A DNA stretch of 64,000 bases, from positions 843,407-907,406 of the forward strand of contig NZ_WKKF01000002.1 in the NCBI RefSeq assembly GCF_009674765.1. The letters are read 5' to 3'. The notes under the pieces are model-generated. The model was not told the DNA's origin. It was given only the letters and a program-made list of their open reading frames with translations, and ran no database searches. Shown one piece after another: positions 23,097-32,258 of the stretch. The stretch is from Metabacillus idriensis (lineage in GTDB: Bacteria > Bacillota > Bacilli > Bacillales > Bacillaceae). Position 1 is the stretch's first letter. The number at the start of each line of letters is the position of its first letter. The position numbers and the translations under genes are program-made.

Positions 23097-24410
23097 ATCA
23101 TTGATATCACAAAAGCAGTAGCAGGCTCTCTCTGGGGTGCAACGAAAACAGTGGCGAATTGGATATGGATGGGGATTGTGGCAACAGCAAATGCTATAAA
23201 AATTGCGGCCGCATGGCTCTGGGCAACAGGTAAAAGTATGGCAGTAGCACTTGGCAGGATGATTGCAACTGCAGCTGTATTCGTTGCTCGTTGGTTGTGG
23301 ATGGGGGTCCAATCTTTATTGCATGCAGCTAAGATTGCAGCGGCTTGGGCACTTGCAACAGGTGTTGCTATGGTCAGGGCGTTAGCATCTATGACAGCAA
23401 CTGCGGCAGTGTTTGTTGCAAAATGGTTGTGGATGGGAGTTCAAGCGTTACTCCATGCCGCGAAAGTAGCAGCAGCATGGGCTTTATCGACGGGTGCAGC
23501 AATGGCTAGAGCAGTAGCTTCTATGATTGCCACAGCAGCCGTGTTCGTAGCAAAGTGGTTGTGGATGGGTGTACAGGCACTTGCACATGCAGCAAGAATG
23601 GCAGCCGCATGGTTTATTGCACTTGGTCCTGTAGGCTGGGTTATCGCAACAGTAATAGCCTTAGTTATTCTTATCATCGCAAACTGGGATAAGGTGAGCG
23701 CATGGACGAAGAAAGCCTGGACAGCCATATGGACGTGGATTAAGGACACATGGCAAAAAATTAAATCGAAAACAGTAGAAGTAGCACAAAGCATTTGGAC
23801 AACAGTAAAACAAAAGTTCTCAGACATTGTTTCCGCCGTGAAAGAAAAAATGAATGACGTGTGGAATGGGATAGTTGATATCTGGGGAGAAGTGATGAGC
23901 TTTTTCCAAGGGATTGACTTGTTTGAGATAGGAGCCAACATTATTCAAGGCTTAATTGACGGGGTAAAAAGCATGGCAACTGGGTTAATCAACGGTGTCA
24001 AGGGCGTTGTTAATGGCGCAATCGAAGGAGCAAAAGCACTTCTTGGCATTGCATCTCCATCGAAATTATTTAAATCGTTTGGGGTATTCACAGGTGAAGG
24101 GTTTATCATCGGTGTAAATAAGATGAGTACCAAGGTTGCTAATGCCGCAACGAACATGGCTTCCGCAGCATCGAATGCCTTTTCTCCACAAATGGCAAAC
24201 ATGCAAGCTAGTGCTTCATTAAGCACAGCTATTAACTCAAGCGATATGAAAGCAATGAAGCATTCATTTTCAGCCGACATTCAGGATATGGAAACGCCGG
24301 ATCCTACGATAAATGTTTATAACGAGTGGGACGGAGAGAAAGTGGTCTCTTATGTTGAAAGAGGAAATGCAAAACGTACAAGAATCACTGACGGATTTTA
24401 CGGGAAGTAG
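23097..24410 (+). pseudogene. Tape measure protein, C-terminal part after the stop
   Basis: 437 codons in the same frame as the N-terminal part. It starts IIDITKAVAGSLWGATKTVA and holds about four tandem 44-residue hydrophobic repeats (core ATAAVFVAKWLWMGVQALLH, at 23160-23640), then a helical tail with GLIDGVKSMATGLINGVKGV and SPSKLFKSFGVFTGEGF, a hallmark of siphophage tape measures. No ribosome site precedes any internal start, so without read-through or reversion this half is not made and the prophage would be tail-defective. Confidence 0.75.
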
Positions 24411-24418
24411 GTGAACCG

Positions 24419-25336
24419 GTGGACGTACTTATTGAAAAGTTAAATGGCGAAAGAAAAAAGTTTTCGGAAATCGGGCTTATTCCCCGTGATTTCCTTGTTT
24501 CTACTGCTGATGTGAGAACCTACAGTTCAGAAATCCAGGGAAGACCAGGTAAAATAGATAAAGGCGCTGATTACGGACCGCGGTCAATAACAGTGCCTTT
24601 TATGTTTGAAGCGGTCGACCTTTATGACTACCCGTTGTTCCGTGATGAAATATATGCATGGCTTGGTAGTATAGAAGCTTTTTGGATTTATGAAGGAAGA
24701 AGCGCAGGAATATATAAATTTGAATCTCCAGGGCAATATGACGACTCGAAAGCTTATGAGGTTGATTCTGATATCATCTATGGTAAACGGTATTTAGTCC
24801 GTAGAACAAGTAATCTTGCTCCCGATCAACAAGGTGTATGGGGACTTGATTCCATATCTTTTGAAACTGTGGAATTACCATTTGGAGAGACCACAGCAAC
24901 TACACTTACCCCTTTTGTTATTGGTAACGGTGAAGATGAAGTTGAAAACAGTATATGGACAGTAGGACAAGCTAAAATATTCGATGAAGAACCACGATAT
25001 ACTTTTACCAACCCTACGACTATACAAGTCTATAACGGGGGCACAGAACGTGTTGATCCAGATGAGGGCATGCACTTAGTAATTGAATATAAAGGTGTCA
25101 GTACAAATCTAAAACTTAAGAATCAAACCAATGGATCTGAATGGAGTTTTTTAGGCAACAGCGTTGCGAATGATTCGATAAAGATTGAAGGGGTTCATTC
25201 AGCTCTTAACCTATTATCCATTGTCCGTAACACAAACTTAGAATTGATCAAACTTGAGCCTGGCTGGAACACAATCCAAGTAACAGGAGCAACTAGTGGA
25301 ACACTCTCGTTTGATTTCCGTTGGTACTTTAGATAA
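24419..25336 (+). CDS. Distal tail protein (Dit, SPP1 gp19.1-like)
   Basis: 305 residues from GTG (GTAGGTGA just upstream). The N-terminal 150 residues show the siphophage tail family pattern: EIQGRPGKIDKGADYGPRSI TVPFMFEA and LFRDEIYAWLG. Dit forms the hexameric hub at the tail tip. The C-terminal half is a beta-rich extension (TIQVYNGGTERVDPDEGMHL), like Dit proteins that carry a carbohydrate-binding galectin-type domain. Confidence 0.85.
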   Translation: MDVLIEKLNGERKKFSEIGLIPRDFLVSTADVRTYSSEIQGRPGKIDKGADYGPRSITVPFMFEAVDLYDYPLFRDEIYAWLGSIEAFWIYEGRSAGIYKFESPGQYDDSKAYEVDSDIIYGKRYLVRRTSNLAPDQQGVWGLDSISFETVELPFGETTATTLTPFVIGNGEDEVENSIWTVGQAKIFDEEPRYTFTNPTTIQVYNGGTERVDPDEGMHLVIEYKGVSTNLKLKNQTNGSEWSFLGNSVANDSIKIEGVHSALNLLSIVRNTNLELIKLEPGWNTIQVTGATSGTLSFDFRWYFR

Positions 25337-25348
25337 AGGAGGCGCAAC

Positions 25349-27196
25349 ATGTTAGCAATCAAAGATTTGCAAGGCGAAGTATACCTGCTTACGGGCGCCT
25401 CTAATATCGTTCGTAAGAGAAGAGTAAACGGAGAGAAGGAGCTGTCTTTAAAACTAGAAAAGACAAAGCAGAACGCTCATTTCTTCGATGATATAGATAA
25501 GCTTTGGAGAGTAATTGATTTTATTGGGGAAGAATACCCCATTTTAATCTACCGCGATGTAGCACAAGGAGACGGCTATACAAGGGAAATAAGCTGCTTG
25601 CATAGTTTCTTTGATGATATGAGGAATCACGTCATATATCAGAAATTCACAGGCTCAAAAATGTTAGTGGATATGATGAATTTCATCTTTACGGGATCCG
25701 GATACACGTTCAATATCGTTGGCTCTTTTCCTGCTCAGAGTTTTGAGAACTTCGGAGATGATTACGGATTAGAGTTGTTCAAAACAGCTTTAGAACGTTA
25801 TATATCAGAGTTCAGTGTCAAGGGTAAGATTGTTACACTGCGGGAGACAATAGGAAATACAACAGATTTTCAATATCGGCACAAATTCAACCTAGAATCC
25901 ATTGAGCGTGAAGTTGATGCATTAGACTTCTCCACATACGGCGAGGGTTTTGGTAAGGATGGGTTGCATGTCACCTACCGGTCTCCTCTAGCCGACATTT
26001 ACGGTGAGCGACCTATCAAGGCCATTAGAGATGATCGATTTACCAACAGTCAAAATTTGCTTAATAAAGTCAAGGAGGCAGTTGATAGCAGTCTAAAACT
26101 CACGTTAACTGTTAAACTGTCAGACCTTCGAGCAAGTGGCTATAACAAGAATCACCCAGATGAAGGCGACGTTATTATTCTTGTGGAAGATCGATTCGAT
26201 ATGAAGGTAGATACACGGATCGTTGAAATTGTGGAATTATTGGACAAGAAAGGGAATGTCATCGACTGCGATGTTACTCTTTCTAATTTCAGTAACATCT
26301 TTGAACAACAAAGACGCATCCACAATGCTACAAAGACGATAGCGGATGCAATTGAAGGTAAACGACCTTTACCATTCGAAGCGTTAGCAATCGCTGTGCA
26401 GCAAGCCACAATAGCATTGCAAAACGCCCAAACTGAATTGCACTTCCCTGATAGCGGAGGAATCCTCGCGATCGACAAAACCAACCCTAATAAGTTGGTT
26501 CTTTTTAATTCCGCTGGAATCGGTATATCAGAAGATGGAGGGCAAACGTTTAAAACAGCTATGACAGGTGCAGGATTCGTTGCGGATGTCATTACATCAG
26601 GGACGATTAACACCGGTTTTGTGAGGATTGAGGGCGCCAGCGGAAATATCTATATTACGGGTGATCAATTTAAAGCAGTTGATGCAATTAATTCTAATAA
26701 GTTTGTTGAAATAGTGCCAGGTAAAATCACTGTAGCAGGGAGCTTGGACATAATACGTCCTGATGGAGCTGTATTTATGCAAAATGGCATTCCTAAAAAC
26801 AGTTTGGTAGTTCAGCAGACTAATCCCCCATTCATAGGCACGAACATTTCTTTAGTGGATCGATATTATAGATCCATTCAATCAGATTATGATTTTATTG
26901 GAGCGTATCAAGCGAACCATGATGGAAGGTACTTGAAAGTTGAAGGGTACGTTCTTGTAGGTGATGCTGGTTGCGGTATTGCTGTTCAATCATATGCCGG
27001 CGGAGTTAGTTTTTATCAGACAGCAACCATCTTAAAAGGATCAGCAGGAGATGCTGATGGCGGCGTACCATTCGAAATAATCGTGGATTTAGGAAAACCA
27101 TCGTATTCCAAAATGAAATTTTACATCAAGATGAGGTCCGATAACGCACCAGAACGAACTGGTTGCCGTATAAACTCGGTCGATCTATATGGATAA
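25349..27196 (+). CDS. Tail-associated protein (Tal / prophage endopeptidase tail)
   Basis: 615 residues. The first 330 residues resemble the gp27/Tal baseplate hub (YRDVAQGDGYTREISCLHSF, GDVIILVEDRFDMKVDTRIV). A middle part carries an Asp-box-like motif (SEDGGQTF), and the end (VGDAGCGIAVQSYAGGVSFY, KMKFYIKMRSD) looks like a jelly-roll carbohydrate-binding domain. It closes the tail tip and contacts the wall at infection. I see no clear peptidase active site. Follows Dit by 12 bases. Confidence 0.8.
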   Translation: MLAIKDLQGEVYLLTGASNIVRKRRVNGEKELSLKLEKTKQNAHFFDDIDKLWRVIDFIGEEYPILIYRDVAQGDGYTREISCLHSFFDDMRNHVIYQKFTGSKMLVDMMNFIFTGSGYTFNIVGSFPAQSFENFGDDYGLELFKTALERYISEFSVKGKIVTLRETIGNTTDFQYRHKFNLESIEREVDALDFSTYGEGFGKDGLHVTYRSPLADIYGERPIKAIRDDRFTNSQNLLNKVKEAVDSSLKLTLTVKLSDLRASGYNKNHPDEGDVIILVEDRFDMKVDTRIVEIVELLDKKGNVIDCDVTLSNFSNIFEQQRRIHNATKTIADAIEGKRPLPFEALAIAVQQATIALQNAQTELHFPDSGGILAIDKTNPNKLVLFNSAGIGISEDGGQTFKTAMTGAGFVADVITSGTINTGFVRIEGASGNIYITGDQFKAVDAINSNKFVEIVPGKITVAGSLDIIRPDGAVFMQNGIPKNSLVVQQTNPPFIGTNISLVDRYYRSIQSDYDFIGAYQANHDGRYLKVEGYVLVGDAGCGIAVQSYAGGVSFYQTATILKGSAGDADGGVPFEIIVDLGKPSYSKMKFYIKMRSDNAPERTGCRINSVDLYG

Positions 27197-27211
27197 AGAG
27201 GGTGGTTTTAA

Positions 27212-27442
27212 TTGTTTATATATGTAAATGTCGATGAAGAAGGAAATGTAGTTTATGGCACAGGTGGAACTGATCCCGTACCCGATGCTGAATACAATTT
27301 CTTTTTCATAAGAGACAGAATCACACTAGATAATATTACAAAGTTTAAAGTCGTAATTAATGGATTCAAGCCTGATCTTTTATTAAAAGATGGCGAGGTT
27401 TTAGAAGAAATATTACACACACCAGAGCCTATAGATAATTAA
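27212..27442 (+). CDS. Small tail-region protein
   Basis: 76 residues from TTG with GAGGGTGG upstream. MFIYVNVDEEGNVVYGTGGT at the start and LLKDGEVLEEILHTPEPIDN at the end resemble the small XkdX/XkdW-type proteins that lie between tail-tip and receptor-binding genes. Function unknown. Confidence 0.55.
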   Translation: MFIYVNVDEEGNVVYGTGGTDPVPDAEYNFFFIRDRITLDNITKFKVVINGFKPDLLLKDGEVLEEILHTPEPIDN

Positions 27443-27477
27443 GGCTCTTTTATATGCAATAAAACAGGAGGGTTAAC

Positions 27478-29697
27478 ATGCCAGATGAATTCAAACAATT
27501 AGACCTTCACCCTGATGAATTGTCTTTAAGGGAATTACGAAACAACAACAATGCTAATTACTCGAAAATCACAGAAAATTTTGGAGCAGTTGATGCGAAA
27601 TTTGAGACCATTCAAGAGCAATTTAACCAGGTTGTTATTGAAGGCGATTCATCGGTTGAAGCAGCTCAAGCGAGAATAGCTGATGAAAAAACATTCACTA
27701 CTTTGAAAGAACGTTTAGATGATCGCGATGCGCTCTTGGCAGAAAAAGCGACAGGAGACAAATCCGATTTTGTTAATTCATGGTGGTGTTTACCACGTTC
27801 AATATACAACGGCTTACGAGGTTGTTTTTACCAAGGTGGCGTAAACCGTGAAGGGACGATGAAACTCGCTAAATTTGATTTACGTAGGCATACTAATGAA
27901 ACGATTGATCTTGGCACTTTTGAAAAAGATGACCATAACGTTCCAGCCTTTTTGTTTGAAGATGATAAACCGCCGATTGTTGCAATTGTTAGGCACGCAA
28001 AAGAGTCGTTTGTAAGAATTAGAATCGGCAGCCATCCTCATAACTTAAAATCTTTAGAAACTGCTACAGAGGTACAGTTATCATTTCCCAACGCTTGCAC
28101 ATATGCGCACTTGATCCGAAGACCAACAGACAGCTATCTGGCACTTTTAACAAGATGTAGTGACGGATGGTATGTGCGAATATCCTTCGATTGGGGTAAA
28201 ACATGGAGTCCTGCAAGAAGATTTCATGCGTTTTCTTATTGTACATTCAAGCAAGTCGGTCACAGAATTAAATACGCTATTACTAATCATCCAATTTCAT
28301 CAGTTGATAACGAAATTAGATATTTCGAGATTGATATGGTAAGTGGAGATGTTTATGATTCTAGTCTTGGGACACCGATTGAAAACTTATGGAATGGGAC
28401 TGCTGTAATCGGCTCTAATAAACCGACTCTAATTGGGAAAGTTACTGATCCGGAAACATTAAGAACCTTCGATGTTGGCAGAAGTGGTTCTATTGCGGCC
28501 ATGAAATTCGATAAAACCAATCCGCAGCTTGGTGGAACTTATGGTGTTTACCGCTTCAAAAACTCTGCTACTTGGGATTGGGAACCTATTACACATTCTG
28601 GAATTCCTGTTGGTTATTATCAGTCTTCCTATGTTGGTGGCGTGGTTTTCGGTGGGAATGATGACAGTGTGTGGTTAGCCAGAGAATCGTCGGGCATTTG
28701 GAGCATGGAGAACTGGAAGAAAGTTAACGGTGTATGGGAATTATCCGAAACAATCAAGTTAAGCTCGGATGGAAAACTCGGAAGACCGCAAATTCCTTGG
28801 GGTGCAGAAGGAACAGGGCTTTTTACCGGTATTGAGTATTGGAGATATGCTACTGATACTTATGAAGATTATTACGGCGATCAGATGGTAATTAAGACAA
28901 ACGTAAGCGAAAATGTTGTCCCTTCGCCGACTTTGCCTACGGTTAACGAAATGCCGATTTCAAACAGCTTCCAATTGTTAACGCCAGGGTCACTTCTTTT
29001 GGTTGATGCCCCTAAGTGGACAGCAGGAGTTCCGGCCAGTACAGTCCCTAACTTGGTTGATGGTTCTACACTTGTTGTTGTAAACTCGCTGACAAGTGCA
29101 GATGGAGTTGCGGAAAGAACGTCACTTGGTGGGCTGCATGTTGCTGTTAGCCAAACGTCTGCCAATCTAGGAAGAATGTATGGGTTGGACTCTCAAGCTA
29201 TCAGAGATTACATGGCAGCAAACCCGAATAACGCATACTTTATTGCATTATTGGCAGTAGTAACCCGACAATCTACTATGTCCGTTCCAGTTTCGGCAGC
29301 CCACAAAATGTTCGGTATGTGGGGAACAGCGAAAAGTGATAGTTTGAATATTCGACCTGTCACAAATAATAAGGTTTCTATTGTGCCGTCAGATAATCGA
29401 ACATTTTTTACTGAAACAGCAACTCCCGCACCATTGAATACACCATTTATTGTTGACGGAGCTGTTTCGAAATTGCCGAGTGTTGGAACAGATATAAACT
29501 TGGTAAGATTCGGAACGGGGCCGAATGCAGACAATGTAAGTTCTGGACTTTCGTGGATTCTTTACGGGGCATATATCGAAGATTTAACAGTGTCAGGCAG
29601 AAGTTACGATTTGGTATCGAGGATCTTCAAACGTGACTTTGCTCCATCGAAGTTCACGACTGACACATATACTAATCCAACAACGCTTGTAACTTAA
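27478..29697 (+). CDS. Receptor-binding tail protein with sialidase-like beta-propeller
   Basis: 739 residues. The N-terminus (LDLHPDELSLRELRNNNNAN YSKITENFGAV) is a helical baseplate anchor with a coiled coil up to residue 95. Residues about 150-460 look like a BNR_4-type propeller: HNVPAFLFED (about 153) with IVAIVRHAKE, an Asp-box SFDWGKTW (about 236) and GIPVGYYQSSYVGGVVFG. BNR_4 proteins include polysaccharide lyases, so it may degrade surface glycans. The C-terminal third (residues 500-739) is a beta-rich binding module. A terminator follows. Confidence 0.7.
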   Translation: MPDEFKQLDLHPDELSLRELRNNNNANYSKITENFGAVDAKFETIQEQFNQVVIEGDSSVEAAQARIADEKTFTTLKERLDDRDALLAEKATGDKSDFVNSWWCLPRSIYNGLRGCFYQGGVNREGTMKLAKFDLRRHTNETIDLGTFEKDDHNVPAFLFEDDKPPIVAIVRHAKESFVRIRIGSHPHNLKSLETATEVQLSFPNACTYAHLIRRPTDSYLALLTRCSDGWYVRISFDWGKTWSPARRFHAFSYCTFKQVGHRIKYAITNHPISSVDNEIRYFEIDMVSGDVYDSSLGTPIENLWNGTAVIGSNKPTLIGKVTDPETLRTFDVGRSGSIAAMKFDKTNPQLGGTYGVYRFKNSATWDWEPITHSGIPVGYYQSSYVGGVVFGGNDDSVWLARESSGIWSMENWKKVNGVWELSETIKLSSDGKLGRPQIPWGAEGTGLFTGIEYWRYATDTYEDYYGDQMVIKTNVSENVVPSPTLPTVNEMPISNSFQLLTPGSLLLVDAPKWTAGVPASTVPNLVDGSTLVVVNSLTSADGVAERTSLGGLHVAVSQTSANLGRMYGLDSQAIRDYMAANPNNAYFIALLAVVTRQSTMSVPVSAAHKMFGMWGTAKSDSLNIRPVTNNKVSIVPSDNRTFFTETATPAPLNTPFIVDGAVSKLPSVGTDINLVRFGTGPNADNVSSGLSWILYGAYIEDLTVSGRSYDLVSRIFKRDFAPSKFTTDTYTNPTTLVT

Positions 29698-29737
29698 ACT
29701 AACGGAATTCTAGAGTTGAACTTTTAAAAATACAAAA

Positions 29738-29773
29738 AAAAAGAGCCTTCAGATTATAAGGCTCTTTTTTTTG
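29738..29773 (+). terminator. Terminator of the tail operon
   Basis: AAGAGCC (29741-29747) with GGCTCTT (29760-29766), then a T-run of eight. Flanking A and T runs make it work in both directions, serving also the minus-strand gene that ends at 29774. Confidence 0.9.
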
Positions 29774-29986
29774 TTAAAAAGTGTCATTTCCTCTAAATCC
29801 ACCATCGTCTGAACGAACTCTAAAGTTCTCTTTGTTGCAATTGATAATGTGCCCTTTTTGGCAGTTGGTAGTATTCCCACTGGCAATCATAGAAGCAAAT
29901 GTTTCAGTATCACCAATGAAAATAGGCGATGGTGACCAGCTTTTACAAGTTGGACAGTATACATCGATTGATTTGATTTTTGCCAT
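29774..29986 (-). CDS. Small zinc-ribbon protein, minus strand
   Basis: 70 residues (MAKIKSIDVYCPTCKSWSPS, then TTNCQKGHIINCNKENFRV). CPTC and a later C/H/C set form a probable zinc site. GGAGGTG lies 6 bases before the ATG, strong evidence of translation. It is read against the late operon, a position typical of lysogenic-conversion genes. Function unknown. Confidence 0.55.
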   Translation of the reverse strand: MAKIKSIDVYCPTCKSWSPSPIFIGDTETFASMIASGNTTNCQKGHIINCNKENFRVRSDDGGFRGNDTF

Positions 29987-30068
29987 TGTTTTGCACCTCC
30001 ATTTTTCCTATAGCAGAATTCGCCGTAGTGGGAGGTTTTACCTTTAATTTCATACTTTTTTATTTCGA

Positions 30069-30092
30069 AGTCCTCAATTGAGGGCTTTTTAT
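30069..30092 (+). terminator. Hairpin before the holin gene
   Basis: AGTCCTC-aatt-GAGGGCT followed by TTTTTATTTT. It stands ahead of the lysis genes and would separate them from upstream transcripts; a small upstream gene is not visible. Confidence 0.6.
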
Positions 30093-30171
30093 TTTGCCTT
30101 AAAGGAGGTGGTCCACTGCTATCTGTATAGATAAAAGGGGGAGACCAAATTCTTAGGGAGGATATTAAAAA

Positions 30172-30621
30172 ATGGAGGGATTTACATTGTGGATAAACGC
30201 TGAAAATATTGAGGTAGTACATTCATATCTATTTGGAGGAGTGAAGTTTTTAGATTTACTTGTGCTTCTTATGGCTGTGGACATCGTCACAGGAATCATG
30301 AGAGCCATCAAAGAGAAGCGATTAAGAAGCAGGAAGGCAATGTATGGATATGCTCGAAAGGTGGGGGTGTTCGCGCTTATAATCGTTGCAAATATTGTGG
30401 ATACGGTTCTTGGATTAAGCGGCTTAGTAGCTTTTGGTACGGTTATGTTTTACATCTTAAACGAAATACTTTCCATCGTGGAAAACCTTTCACAAATCGG
30501 TATGAAAATCCCTGCTGTTATTACAGACAAGCTCCATGTGCTGCAGGAAGAAAATAAAGAGTCAGCAGCAGTCCCTATTGTCACGGAAAATGTAAATATC
30601 ATTACGGAAGAAAAAAACTAA
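30172..30621 (+). CDS. Holin (phage holin_4 / TcdE-type)
   Basis: 149 residues with three to four membrane helices (FGGVKFLDLLVLLMAVDIVT, VGVFALIIVANIVDTVLGLS, LVAFGTVMFYILNEILSIVE) and charged ends. KFLDLLVLLMAVDIVTGIM is the holin_4/TcdE/UtxA family signature. It makes the membrane lesions that release the endolysin, whose gene follows after 41 bases. ATG 30172 and TTG 30187 are both possible starts. Confidence 0.88.
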   Translation: MEGFTLWINAENIEVVHSYLFGGVKFLDLLVLLMAVDIVTGIMRAIKEKRLRSRKAMYGYARKVGVFALIIVANIVDTVLGLSGLVAFGTVMFYILNEILSIVENLSQIGMKIPAVITDKLHVLQEENKESAAVPIVTENVNIITEEKN

Positions 30622-30662
30622 GCTGCCTCCGGGCGGCTATTTTATTTGAGGAGGAAAAACCA

Positions 30663-31475
30663 ATGACCATTTCTTACAAGTACGTTATTGAGCGTAAGTA
30701 TATAAAGAAAGGCAATGCTCGTTCAGGCGAGAAATTAGTAAAAGGAAAGCCAACTTTCATCCTGGCTCATGAAACAGCTAACAATGACGCGGATGCGGAT
30801 GATCACTTTAATTACTTTAACAATCAGCAACCCTCGGCTTCTGCTCACACTTTCATTGACAGCAAGAAGATTCTAGAGATTGTTCCACTCGATGAAAAAG
30901 CTTGGCACAATCTTTACGGGAATCCTGAAGATAATCAATTATTCGGTGAAGATGCCAATGATACAGCTGTAGGCGTAGAACTATGCCGTCCAGGAAATTT
31001 TAAAGAAGCATATGACCGCTATGTTTGGTATCATGCGTATCTTTGCCGTAAGTTTGGTTTAGATCCGTTAAAGGAAATTGTTCCCCATAGCAAGCTGGAT
31101 CCGCGCAGACGTACCGATCCAGAAAGCTGGTTAAAACCTAACGGAGTAACATGGAATCAATTTATTAAAGATGTAAAGAATTATTATGATAATTGGTCTG
31201 TTAAACCTGCATCAGCACAAAAACCTCCAACACCTAAAAAACCTGTATCTAAACAGGTCCTGACAGGCGGCCTATCATTGAAATCACTTGCCATTGCTCA
31301 GGAGTTCATTCATGAAAAGGATTGGTGGGCTGAAGTTCTTCACCGCAAGGGAGTGAATCCTCGTCTTTTAACAGGAGGTCTTGATGAAAAGAACCTTGCT
31401 GAGTTTGAAGAATGGCTCAAAGCAAAAAAATGGTCTTACAAAGTCTTTAACAAAGGAAAAGTACCAAAACTTTGA
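30663..31475 (+). CDS. Endolysin: N-acetylmuramoyl-L-alanine amidase
   Basis: 270 residues. The catalytic amidase_2 domain (1-175) has zinc ligands His36 (FILAHETAN), His142 and Asp152 (VPHSKLDPRRRTDP), with the catalytic Glu region GVELCRP at 104-110. A Pro/Lys linker (195-204) leads to a C-terminal wall-binding domain with two LTGGL repeats (206 and 236), of the Amidase02_C type known from PlyL-like enzymes. It cuts the bond between muramic acid and the peptide at the end of the lytic cycle. No signal peptide, so it needs the holin. Confidence 0.92.
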   Translation: MTISYKYVIERKYIKKGNARSGEKLVKGKPTFILAHETANNDADADDHFNYFNNQQPSASAHTFIDSKKILEIVPLDEKAWHNLYGNPEDNQLFGEDANDTAVGVELCRPGNFKEAYDRYVWYHAYLCRKFGLDPLKEIVPHSKLDPRRRTDPESWLKPNGVTWNQFIKDVKNYYDNWSVKPASAQKPPTPKKPVSKQVLTGGLSLKSLAIAQEFIHEKDWWAEVLHRKGVNPRLLTGGLDEKNLAEFEEWLKAKKWSYKVFNKGKVPKL

Positions 31476-31481
31476 CTCTAA

Positions 31482-31517
31482 AAAAAAGCCCTTCTCATCT
31501 GAGAGGGGCTTTTTTTG
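31482..31517 (+). terminator. Terminator after the endolysin
   Basis: AAAAAGCCC with GGGGCTTTTT around an inner CTC/GAG pair, with T-run. Also shaped to end the minus-strand gene from the other side. Confidence 0.85.
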
Positions 31518-31775
31518 TTAGCTAATTATTTTCTTATACTCATAGTACGTTTCATTCGAAACTTTAAATAGATGCAAGCAGCTAATACAACGGAAATTTC
31601 TATTTCCTCTTAGTTTTCTTTTATTTATTCGGTAAGCCATATAAATAAAAGGGATGAAAACAACTCCAATTATTGTTAGCGCCGAGATTATTGAGGTTAG
31701 TTTATAAATATTTATACCTGATTTAACACGATTTGACCCACAGTTAGGACATACGACTTTATCTTGACCCTCCAC
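31518..31775 (-). CDS. Membrane zinc-ribbon protein
   Basis: 85 residues from GTG 31775 (GGGAGAAGGG 5 bases upstream); an in-frame GTG at 31826 would add 17 residues but has no site. CPNCGS near the start and CISC near the end form a split zinc ribbon around two membrane helices (KLTSIISALTIIGVVFIPFI YMAY). Similar small proteins are of unknown role. It stands in the accessory region behind the lysis genes. Confidence 0.5.
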   Translation of the reverse strand: MEGQDKVVCPNCGSNRVKSGINIYKLTSIISALTIIGVVFIPFIYMAYRINKRKLRGNRNFRCISCLHLFKVSNETYYEYKKIIS

Positions 31776-32258
31776 GATTACCCTTCTCCCTTTTATAATT
31801 TCCTTATCAATTAAGATTTTTACCACACTTAGTTACTTGATTAATAGTTTAATATTACCATTCGTAAAAATGTTTCGACTATGTTTTTTTAATCTTCAAA
31901 AATTATTTTTGCATGCTCCCCATTGCATGTGGCTTAAAGAACGACAATGGTATTATGAAATTCCGAGATAAAATTTAAGAAGTTTGACTGTATATAATAG
32001 CAGATGATAATAGAGATTTCTCTATGAGGTGTCCTCCCAGTCAATCAAGTAAAACATACGCTTAAGACAATGTTCATAAAATCTTTTTTATCGGTATAGA
32101 AATCACAAAATAAATCATCCTTTAGCATCAAAATTCTTCACTTTTATAATTTTCTAAAATTTGGTAGAATTGGGTTAGGGGAGGTAAAATCTGTCTTTGT
32201 AATTGAATTGATAAACAAGCTAAAAAAAGTTGGTAATGGAAAGGAGAGCAATTATGCT
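31776..32258. other. Intergenic region, accessory DNA
   Basis: Very A/T-rich. No gene, hairpin terminator or repeat of note was found. The last 60 bases carry a likely promoter for the secreted protein gene (TTTTAGCATC.. to TAATTTTC region is not a clear match), with AAAGGAGAG before the ATG. Confidence 0.3.

Noticed and set aside
23441-23941. Minus-strand 166-residue frame opposite the second tape measure half
   Set aside because: Shadow of the Ala-rich repeats; no start signals; cannot stand against the clear plus-strand gene frame.
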